Part shown: positions 1 to 6,189 of the stretch, piece after piece
Layout: each line of letters starts with the position of its first letter
Position numbering within the stretch: the first letter of the stretch is position 1
From: WVWN01 sp964563535
Lineage (GTDB): Bacteria > RBG-13-66-14 > B26-G2 > WVWN01
Assembly (NCBI GenBank): GCA_964563535.1
Contig: CAZLXP010000096.1
Location: 1-10,129, forward strand
Length of the DNA stretch: 10,129 bases
Reading direction: 5' to 3'
Translations under genes and position numbers: made by a program
Notes under the pieces: model-generated
The model's input: the letters and a program-made list of their open reading frames with translations, nothing else
What the model was told of the DNA's origin: nothing
Databases searched by the model: none

Positions 1-17
1 GGGTTGTCCGGCAAAAG

Positions 18-3000
18 TTAGGCCGTTTTTATTTTGAACAACTTCGCGACGAGGCGGTCAACCTCCGTTTCGCGTTTCGATATTTCCCCCCGCGCGGCCG
101 CTCCTTTTGCCGTTAGCTTGTGTAATTCTTTCGAAACCGCGGCTAAGCGCGCGTGCGTTTTATTTTTCGCGTCGAACGTCGGGATGCCCACGTGTTTCAT
201 CACTGACGGCGCGCCAAAACCCCGCCCCGCTGAGGAGTACGATTTGATAAAATCGCGCACCGGCGTCGAGTTTACGACGGCGCAGAGGTAATGGGCTTCG
301 GCCTCGCTAGCGGCGGCGAAAAGGGAGGTCGTGTCCGTGGGGATTACCGTTTTGTACCCGAAAGGCGTTTTGTTTTGGGATATAACCGCGGCCACTAAGT
401 CGCCGGCCATGCGTTTCCAAACCACTTTAAACCGGGCTACGGTATAAGGACCTATACCGTACATGGCGTAAAATGCGGTTTTTTCCGCAAACTGCCTTAC
501 CGTCTTAGACCCTCTCGTTAATAGTATATTTTTAAACCGCGTAATATACGTGAAAGTCAGGGGCCATTCCTTTTTCATCCGGGTTTCGCTATAGGGCTCG
601 GATTTTTGGGGGTCTTGAACCATTAATACGTAAACGCCGGGCACGGCCCCCCACCGCTTTATATCGCCGCCGGCTACCGCGGGGAATACCAAGTCGGCCT
701 CTATCCGCTCGTGGTCAACGCGGGGAACTTTCCGTTTACCCCTCCCTGGTTTATTTGCGACGATAAGATCGCCGTTCGATAATACCTCTTTCACGTCGAG
801 CCAGAATACGCCGTAGGGTTCGACGCGGGCCCCAAGCCTCGCTTGGTAACTATTATCACCCTGGACCGAAACTAAGCCTTCTTCGCCCTTCGCCACCGTC
901 CGCCACGTCTCGTTCAACTTCCCGACGGGCCTCGCGACGAGCCGCTTCTTCTGCAACAACGGCTTAGCCTCGTCGAAGCGCGCGTCCGTAGGGACGCGGC
1001 CTACGCCCTTCTTCCTTTTCCACACGAAGTACGGTACCGGGTATTTCGTCTCCGCGCCTTTTATCAGGAATATCGCCGCGGTCTTGTTGGCGGCGCCCTC
1101 GAACGGTTGGACCGTAACGAGGTCGTGGGCCTTCAATACTTTAAGCGGCGCGCCGTCGCCTATTTGGAAGCGGCGGAAGCCCTCGCCGGCGCCCTTGGCC
1201 TTGAAAACCTCCTGCGTGATGAGGAAACCCAACTTCCCGCCGTCGCGAAGGTAGTAATCCGCGGCGGCGTACGTGAACAACATCGAGAAATCCTTTTCGC
1301 CGCCGCCGAGGCGCGCGGCGTGGCCTTTGAGCGAGAACAAGCCGTAGCGCTTCCACATGCCGAGGGTGGCGGCGCGGTACTCCGCGGAGAGGTAGCCCCA
1401 CCTCACCCACGGCGGGTTGCCTATAACGAAATCGAACCTGGGCGCCACCACCGGCGCGAAGAAGTTCTTCAGGAAACGCGCCCAAATGCCGTTTTTGCCC
1501 TGTTCCTCGAGCGTCAAGATCTCGCGGTAAAACGCCTCCACGGCTTTAATGTGCCGCCCGTAAGCCAGGCCGCCGTTCTTGAAATAGGTCATAGCCTCGT
1601 CGACCGACCACCTACTCTTAATAACGGATTCCAGGACCCGCGCCGCCAAGCCCAAAAGGAAACCTTTCCCCTTGATCCAAAAATAGGGTACGTTAAAAGT
1701 ACCGACGGAGGTTTTGGCCTCGATCGTTTCCGCACCCGAGAAGTTAAGTTCGCCCTGGAAGGATTCCTCGGGCCAAAGTACCGAATCGGCGAGGTAGACG
1801 GGGATTTCGAAATCCCCCAATTTATCCACGAGGTTCCCGAGGGCGAAGAGGTAATTCGTCCGCGCGGCGATAACGGCCAACGGGTTTAGGTCGAATCCCC
1901 AAATATTCGCGACGATCCGCTTGGCGGTCTCCGTTGTATTATCTTTCCTTTTCCGCGCGTATCCCTTAGCCCGCTCGACCGCGAGCACTAAAAAAGTTCC
2001 GGACCCGCAAGCGGGATCGAGAAGGCGATGTCTCGTATCCCCTTTATACCCGACCTCGTCGATAACCAATTCGGCGAGCCAATCGGGCGTATAAAACTCG
2101 CCCAAGATACGGCGAAGGCCCTGGGGCACTAAATATTGGTATAGCTTCTTTAAAAGGTCGCGACTCGCTTCGGCCGCGATAAGGCCAGTCGCCGGTTCGA
2201 AAGCCGCGAGGGTACGCGTGATTTTTCTAATCGCTTCCTCAAGGCGAGGCGAAAACGCGTCCAGGTACCACCGGAAAAAGTCCCCCTCGAGGAAATTAGT
2301 AATGCCGCGTTCCGCGTAAATACCGCCGTCCTCTATATCTATAAGCTGCTTAACGAATTCTTCTTTCGAAGCGTGCGTTAAGTCCTCGGAAAAAGAACCG
2401 GCGAACTTCCTCCCCTGCAGTGACAGTATCTCTGCGGCTATCAGTTTTATTAACAGCGCGAAATAAGTATGTACCGCGAACAATAAAACCTGGAGCTCGG
2501 TCCCTGCCGGTACGCCGTATAGTCGGGCAACTTCGCCGACGGCGCCCGTTCCCTTAGCGTTTAAACGTTCGCCGTATACGATGCCGAAAAGCCTTTTCCA
2601 TTCGTTAAAGAATACTTCTACTCGCGGCGTACCCCAATTCTTCAGCGCGTCGATGAACGCCGTAACCGCTTCCGGCGCGATAGCACTCCGCGGGCCGAAC
2701 TTCTCCGCCAGTGTATCCGCCGCAAGCGGTAACCGGGCCAAACCCCGGAGGTGCGTTAAAAAGGTCCGCGCGCTCTCGTTGTTGAATACGTAGGGCCCTT
2801 CGTCGGTAAAGGCCTTAACGTCGGCTTTAAATTTAGGCCCGTTAACTCTCCCTTTATAACGGACGAAAAATATTTTTTCGCCATCGAAACCGACGCCGAC
2901 GAGCCGCGCCAATAAATCCGGCGTGGGCGGTTTGTGCGCTTGCGGTTCCTCGATCATATAATTTATAAGCTGGTCCCTGGCGTGTCGCACCGCTCGTTCC

Positions 3001-3296
3001 GTGGCGAACGCGCCGGGCGCTTCGTATTCGATAATAACTTGGCCGTGAACCGCATCCGGCCGTCCTTTAAAAATAGTCTTCCCCTCGCCGCCGTGCCGCT
3101 CGTACTTCGGTTGCGTCTCGACGCCGATATCTTTCAACAACACCGACAAAGTTTTTTCGAAACCGACCCTTAACTCTTCTTCCATTTTACTCGACCGCAT
3201 TATATCCCGGACGCGGGCGCACAGCTTATCAGCCGTTTGAAATAAACTTTCTTCGGCGGTTAACTCATACCCGGAATTATTATCGACTTCAACCAT
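18..3296 (-). CDS. Eco57I-type N6-adenine DNA methyltransferase, possible single-chain type IIG restriction-modification enzyme
   Basis: Predicted to transfer the methyl group of SAM to adenine N6 in a specific DNA site, and possibly to cut unmethylated DNA. Seen in the 1092 residues: GEFYTP (399-404) before the catalytic domain, as in this family; SAM-binding motif I DPACGSGTF (427-435); catalytic motif IV NPPW (627-630), diagnostic for N6-adenine or N4-cytosine enzymes. The C-terminal third (about 750-1045), including NSTPVRDF and SAGRGFG (1009-1027), fits a target-recognition region. Near the N-terminus D81, E90 and E92 form a PD-x8-EYE motif. This resembles a PD-(D/E)xK nuclease site, but the usual lysine is a glutamate, so cleavage is uncertain. 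The gene is last in a four-gene unit, 4 nt after the SAM hydrolase stop, with an A/T-rich leader and no Shine-Dalgarno sequence. Base composition is patchy and lower in GC than its neighbours. Methyltransferase is sure; restriction activity is inferred. No separate restriction or specificity subunit is in the window. Confidence 0.88.
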   Translation of the reverse strand: MVEVDNNSGYELTAEESLFQTADKLCARVRDIMRSSKMEEELRVGFEKTLSVLLKDIGVETQPKYERHGGEGKTIFKGRPDAVHGQVIIEYEAPGAFATERAVRHARDQLINYMIEEPQAHKPPTPDLLARLVGVGFDGEKIFFVRYKGRVNGPKFKADVKAFTDEGPYVFNNESARTFLTHLRGLARLPLAADTLAEKFGPRSAIAPEAVTAFIDALKNWGTPRVEVFFNEWKRLFGIVYGERLNAKGTGAVGEVARLYGVPAGTELQVLLFAVHTYFALLIKLIAAEILSLQGRKFAGSFSEDLTHASKEEFVKQLIDIEDGGIYAERGITNFLEGDFFRWYLDAFSPRLEEAIRKITRTLAAFEPATGLIAAEASRDLLKKLYQYLVPQGLRRILGEFYTPDWLAELVIDEVGYKGDTRHRLLDPACGSGTFLVLAVERAKGYARKRKDNTTETAKRIVANIWGFDLNPLAVIAARTNYLFALGNLVDKLGDFEIPVYLADSVLWPEESFQGELNFSGAETIEAKTSVGTFNVPYFWIKGKGFLLGLAARVLESVIKSRWSVDEAMTYFKNGGLAYGRHIKAVEAFYREILTLEEQGKNGIWARFLKNFFAPVVAPRFDFVIGNPPWVRWGYLSAEYRAATLGMWKRYGLFSLKGHAARLGGGEKDFSMLFTYAAADYYLRDGGKLGFLITQEVFKAKGAGEGFRRFQIGDGAPLKVLKAHDLVTVQPFEGAANKTAAIFLIKGAETKYPVPYFVWKRKKGVGRVPTDARFDEAKPLLQKKRLVARPVGKLNETWRTVAKGEEGLVSVQGDNSYQARLGARVEPYGVFWLDVKEVLSNGDLIVANKPGRGKRKVPRVDHERIEADLVFPAVAGGDIKRWGAVPGVYVLMVQDPQKSEPYSETRMKKEWPLTFTYITRFKNILLTRGSKTVRQFAEKTAFYAMYGIGPYTVARFKVVWKRMAGDLVAAVISQNKTPFGYKTVIPTDTTSLFAAASEAEAHYLCAVVNSTPVRDFIKSYSSAGRGFGAPSVMKHVGIPTFDAKNKTHARLAAVSKELHKLTAKGAAARGEISKRETEVDRLVAKLFKIKTA

Positions 3297-3300
3297 ACTA

Positions 3301-4101
3301 TTATTTTTTTGCAGCCACCCTCACGTCGTCGCCGGGCTTAATACCAAGGCCGACGGCGGCGTTACCCTGGGCGATGGCGAGCTCGAGCCGCCCCATGGAG
3401 TTAATAAGCGCGAGCGGCGCGCCCGAGACGACCTCGGCGTAGTGGCGCTTGAGGGGCCCGAAGTCAACGCCGCGACAGCGGACGTAATAGAATTCCCACC
3501 GGGGGAGGTCCTCTTCTTTGACGGAGGTTATGCAGTTGCCGAAATGGTCCACGTGCAAGACCACCCCCGCTAGCTCGTCCCCCTCCATCGCCGCGCGCGG
3601 CCACGGAAATTTGACCGGGTCCTCCGCCGGCGGCCCGAGCGAACGGTAGTCCGCGCCCCGGGCGATATGGGCCGCCGCCGGCGCGAAGAGGTCGCGGCCG
3701 TGAAAGGTGCTCGAGAACGGCCTCAGCCGGAACCGCTCCTCCTCGATCGCGACGGCGCCGGCCAGCACGTCCTCCTGCACGTAAGGCGTGAATACGCCGT
3801 TATCGGGGCCGACGAAGTAGTGGCCCGCGGAAGACAGCGCGAGCGCCCGCCGCCTCGAGCCGACGCCCGGGTCGACGACGACGAGGTGAATCGTATTGGG
3901 CGGGAAATACGGAACCGTAGCCTCGAGAATGAGGGCGGTCGGCAAAATCTCGTGAGGCGGGACGTCGTGGCTTATGTCCACCAGCCGCGCGGCCGGGCAC
4001 AGATTCAAAAGGACCCCCCTCATACTCGCGACGTAACCGTCGGATACGCCGAAGTCGGTGGTGAGCGTTATGATCGGCCTCTTGCCCCGAGCGCCCGTCA
4101 C
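3301..4101 (-). CDS. S-adenosylmethionine hydrolase (SAM hydroxide adenosyltransferase, former DUF62)
   Basis: Family members hydrolyse SAM to adenosine and L-methionine using an activated water or hydroxide, and are related to the fluorinases and chlorinases. Seen in the 266 residues: TLTTDFG (12-18) followed by DGYV (21-24), ISHDVPP (43-49), VVDPGVGS (75-82), GPDNG (98-102), FHGRDLFAP (133-141) and DHFGN (185-189). These are the family signatures in the usual order. The catalytic Asp-Arg-His triad known for the hydrolases maps to D77, R84 and H134, which argues against a halogenase. Length is normal and no signal peptide is seen, so it is cytoplasmic. The start is GTG, and its GTGA overlaps the TGA stop of the flavin reductase gene, implying translational coupling. 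A GGGAGG lies 13 nt upstream, rather far for a ribosome binding site. The next gene, 4 nt downstream, is a SAM-dependent DNA methyltransferase. The family assignment is very secure; the physiological purpose of these hydrolases is generally unclear. Confidence 0.93.
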   Translation of the reverse strand: MTGARGKRPIITLTTDFGVSDGYVASMRGVLLNLCPAARLVDISHDVPPHEILPTALILEATVPYFPPNTIHLVVVDPGVGSRRRALALSSAGHYFVGPDNGVFTPYVQEDVLAGAVAIEEERFRLRPFSSTFHGRDLFAPAAAHIARGADYRSLGPPAEDPVKFPWPRAAMEGDELAGVVLHVDHFGNCITSVKEEDLPRWEFYYVRCRGVDFGPLKRHYAEVVSGAPLALINSMGRLELAIAQGNAAVGLGIKPGDDVRVAAKK

Positions 4102-4661
4102 CGCGGCTTTCCCGCCTCCCGCGCCGGCCCGCCCAACGGCGCGAAAAAATTACCCCTCAGGTGGTGAACCGTGGTCGGCTCGCCCGGGCCCGGGCCGAAG
4201 CGGTTGGCCGCCGCCTCCTCGTCCGCGACGACGCGAACGACGCGCATTATGAACGCCGTATGGTCGCCGGCGTCGACGGCCTGCTCCACCACGCACTCCA
4301 ACGTCGCCAGGCATTGCTCGATACCCGGCGGCTTGACGCGCTCCGACGGCGCGGGGGTCAAGGCGGTCTCGGCAAACTTGTCCACGTCGCGCCCGGAAAC
4401 GCGGCCGCAGAACGCGACCTCCTCCAAGAGCTCCCACGGCGGGACGTTTACGGTGACCTCGCCGCTGCCCTTTATCAGGCCGTGGCTGTAGCGCCGGGGC
4501 GATACCGATATCATCAGCAGCGGGGGGTCCTGGCTCACCGGCGCCACCCACGCCAGCGTAATGATATTGGGCGGGCCGAGGTGCTGCGCCACCGCCAGGA
4601 CCGCGGGGCCGCAATTGAGAAACCTATGGAAAAACGCAGGCTCGAACTCTATCTTGTGCAT
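4098..4661 (-). CDS. flavin reductase-like (flavoredoxin-type) FMN-binding protein
   Basis: A 187-residue protein of the flavin reductase-like split-barrel family. Members bind FMN and pass electrons from NAD(P)H or a protein donor to flavin or an acceptor. Seen in the sequence: NIITLAWVAPVSQDPPLL (32-49), the strand and loop that normally contact FMN; SVSPRRYSH (52-60) and EVTVNVP (68-74); AFCGRVSGRDVDKF (83-96), the conserved CG-x-SGRD-x-DKF region; and PPGIEQCLATLECVVE (111-126) followed by a GDHTAF strand (132-137). No signal peptide. The ATG is preceded by AGGA with a 5-nt spacer, a good ribosome binding site that overlaps the stop of the upstream gene. The 3' end overlaps the SAM hydrolase start by 4 nt. 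The residues after about 155, rich in Gly and Pro, form a short variable tail. The family is clear; the physiological electron donor and acceptor are unknown. Confidence 0.9.
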   Translation of the reverse strand: MHKIEFEPAFFHRFLNCGPAVLAVAQHLGPPNIITLAWVAPVSQDPPLLMISVSPRRYSHGLIKGSGEVTVNVPPWELLEEVAFCGRVSGRDVDKFAETALTPAPSERVKPPGIEQCLATLECVVEQAVDAGDHTAFIMRVVRVVADEEAAANRFGPGPGEPTTVHHLRGNFFAPLGGPAREAGKPR

Positions 4662-4668
4662 TCTCGTC

Positions 4669-4998
4669 CTAAAAATTTTCGAGGCGATGGACGTCGTAAG
4701 CTACTTCTTCGTACGGGTGGGCCCCCTTCATCGCGGCGACGACGGCCTCAACGACGTCGCCGGCCGCGACCATCTCCAGGCGCCACTCGTCGACCTCTTC
4801 GAGGCGGCCGGCCTTGCCGACCGTCGGCGCGGTGCCCCCGCCGCCGCGAAAGCTCCCCCGGCCCTTGGCCGCGAACGAGCACCAGTCGTACCCGCCGATG
4901 ACCCCCGCGCCCGCTCGCGCCATCGCCGCGCGAACCCGTTCGAGCGCCTCCCACGGCACGAAGACCACGATTTTATAGCGCGTCGCTTTATTCGCCAC
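4669..4998 (-). CDS. stand-alone NIF3/YqfO insert-type domain protein (CutA/PII-like fold)
   Basis: A 109-residue protein that matches, over its whole length, the insert domain found inside bacterial NIF3/YqfO proteins. Seen: YKIVVFVPWEALERVR (8-23), GAGVIGGYDWCSF (30-42), GRGSFRGG (47-54) and the closing motif AHPYEEVAYDV (93-103). The metal-binding halves of NIF3 that normally flank this domain are absent, so this is the free-standing form. Related domains form CutA/PII-like trimers, suggesting a small-ligand or regulatory role; the actual function is not known. The start is GTG, 8 nt after a perfect-spacing sigma-70 promoter and with no Shine-Dalgarno sequence, so the message should be leaderless or nearly so. 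It is the first gene of the four-gene leftward unit, 7 nt before the flavin reductase gene. Confidence 0.85.
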   Translation of the reverse strand: MANKATRYKIVVFVPWEALERVRAAMARAGAGVIGGYDWCSFAAKGRGSFRGGGGTAPTVGKAGRLEEVDEWRLEMVAAGDVVEAVVAAMKGAHPYEEVAYDVHRLENF

Positions 4999-5006
4999 GG
5001 CACCGC

Positions 5007-5035
5007 ATAATAACAGCGCCGCGGGCCGGTGTCAA
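5007..5035 (-). promoter_or_regulatory. sigma-70 promoter of the leftward operon, leaderless
   Basis: Read on the - strand, the -35 box is TTGACA (5035-5030, full consensus) and the -10 box is TATTAT (5012-5007), with a 17-nt spacer. Transcription should begin about 6-8 nt after the -10 box, near 4999-5001. That is at or within two or three bases of the GTG start codon at 4998. There is no ribosome binding site between them. Confidence 0.82.
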
Positions 5036-5045
5036 GCCGAACACC
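5028..5045. repeat. short inverted repeat over the leftward -35 box, possible operator
   Basis: GGTGT (5028-5032) and ACACC (5041-5045) form a 5-bp inverted repeat with an 8-nt centre. It covers the -35 box of the leftward promoter and the gap toward the rightward -35 box, a natural place for a regulator to act on either promoter. The arms are short, do not extend, and could arise by chance, so this is only a candidate. Confidence 0.2.
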
Positions 5046-5050
5046 ATTTA

Positions 5051-5079
5051 TTGACGCCGGCGGGCCCGTGTGCTAATAT
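5051..5079 (+). promoter_or_regulatory. sigma-70 extended -10 promoter of the rightward operon, leaderless
   Basis: The -35 box is TTGACG (5051-5056) and the -10 box is TAATAT (5074-5079), with a 17-nt spacer. A TG dinucleotide at 5071-5072 makes it an extended -10 promoter (TGcTAATAT). Transcription should start near 5085-5088, directly before the GTG at 5088 and ATG at 5091, so no ribosome binding site fits. Its -35 box is 15 bp from that of the leftward promoter. Confidence 0.8.
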
Positions 5080-5087
5080 CGGCCACC

Positions 5088-6176
5088 GTGATGCGGACGA
5101 GTACCGTCGCCGGCGTCATTGCCCTGGTCGCGGCAGCGGCCGCGGCCCGGGCGCTTACGGTCGAGGGCCGGCAGCTTCGCTTGGACGGCGGCGCCCTCGC
5201 GGCCGAGGACGCGGCGTGGCTCGCGGCCCGCGCCCGCTACCTCCTCCAACAACGCGAGTACGGCCGCGCCAACGACCTCGCGACGTTACTCGCCGGCGCC
5301 GCGCCCGCGGCGACCGCTCTCGAAGCCCGCGCCCTCGCCGCCCACGCCAAATATTTCGCCGTCGCCCACAAAGAATCGTACCTGGCGTTCCAAGAACTTT
5401 ACCGCGACGAGAAGAAGAGAATCGAATCCTCGGGGGGACCGCCCACCGAAGAGGACTTAGCGCGCCTGGCGACTATCTCGCGGGAGGCCATCGCCGTCCT
5501 CGGCACGGCCTACGGCCCGGGCGCCGCCCCCGGCGCCAGGACGATATCCCGCTACGATTCCCCCACCGCCAACACCGGCGCCGCGGAACCCCAACTCAAC
5601 AGGTACGACTTGCGTTGGTCGGTCAACCTCGTCTTCCTCATCCGCGAATACGACAAGGGTAGTTTAGCGCAGGCCAAGGCCGCGGTCACGGCGGCGATCG
5701 ACGAAAAGCGTACGTACGACGCGTACTTCCGCGACGTAAGTATGCCCAAGTCTACGAAAGCTCGCGCCGTGGACGAGGTCCGAGGGAGCGTCCGCGACCG
5801 CGCCCGCAAAATGCTGCCCGGAGCCATCGCCCGCGAAATACAGACCACGTATAACATGGAAGGCTTTATGTTCTGCCTTAGAAGGCCGGTCGGCATACCG
5901 GAGCTCACGACGTACGCCGCCCGGATTATGGAAACCTCCGAAAACGAGGAGATAACGGTCGAGCGTTACGAAGACGCGGGCTTCGTCGCGTACCGCGCTA
6001 CGGCCACGGCCCGCGCGAAGGCGACGACCTCGCTGGCCGACGCGCTGCGCTACCTGGGCGTCGACCCCTACGCGTGGCGGCCGTTCGTGGGGACGCCGGA
6101 GGCGGGCGAAAAAGAGAAAGCGGGCGCGGAAGCGGAACCGCCCGAGATGGAAGCGGGAGGGATCCCGGAAAATTAA
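5088..6176 (+). CDS. exported protein of unknown function
   Basis: I do not recognise this family. From the GTG at 5088 it has 362 residues; the ATG directly after it (5091) is an equally possible start. The N-terminus, MRTSTVAGVIALVAAAAAARA, looks like a signal peptide: one arginine, a long hydrophobic run and a likely cut after an Ala-x-Ala-type site. No lipobox cysteine follows, so it is probably periplasmic or secreted rather than a lipoprotein. The mature part up to about residue 125 is Ala-rich and helical (LLQQREYGRANDLATLLA), like a tetratricopeptide-style repeat, but I cannot fit a full consensus. A middle region contains NRYDLRWSVNLVFLIREY. The last 30 residues are a low-complexity tail rich in Glu, Ala, Gly and Pro. 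It is the first gene of the rightward unit, 13 nt before the next, and is expected to be made from a leaderless message. The in-frame GTG at 5070 lies upstream of the -10 box and is not used. Confidence 0.72.
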   Translation: MMRTSTVAGVIALVAAAAAARALTVEGRQLRLDGGALAAEDAAWLAARARYLLQQREYGRANDLATLLAGAAPAATALEARALAAHAKYFAVAHKESYLAFQELYRDEKKRIESSGGPPTEEDLARLATISREAIAVLGTAYGPGAAPGARTISRYDSPTANTGAAEPQLNRYDLRWSVNLVFLIREYDKGSLAQAKAAVTAAIDEKRTYDAYFRDVSMPKSTKARAVDEVRGSVRDRARKMLPGAIAREIQTTYNMEGFMFCLRRPVGIPELTTYAARIMETSENEEITVERYEDAGFVAYRATATARAKATTSLADALRYLGVDPYAWRPFVGTPEAGEKEKAGAEAEPPEMEAGGIPEN

Positions 6177-6189
6177 GGCGACAGGGACG

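Noticed and set aside
1107..1889. A 260-codon open frame on the + strand opposite the methyltransferase gene.
   Set aside because: It lies entirely antisense to a gene with clear methyltransferase motifs. Its translation is rich in Arg and Glu with no recognisable domain, as expected for a shadow frame in GC-rich DNA.
18..3296. PglX methyltransferase of a BREX or similar multi-gene phage defence system.
   Set aside because: No BREX partner gene (ATPase, phosphatase, protease-like) is adjacent on the side that can be seen, and the protein has the layout of an Eco57I/type IIG enzyme. The left side is cut by the window edge, so this is not fully excluded.
3301..4101. SAM-dependent fluorinase or chlorinase.
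   Set aside because: The Asp-Arg-His triad (D77, R84, H134) marks the hydrolase group of this superfamily, and no halogenase-specific context is present.
5070..5087. Upstream in-frame GTG at 5070 as the start of the first rightward gene.
   Set aside because: It lies before the -10 box at 5074-5079, so it would not be in the transcript, and it would put extra residues in front of a normal signal peptide.
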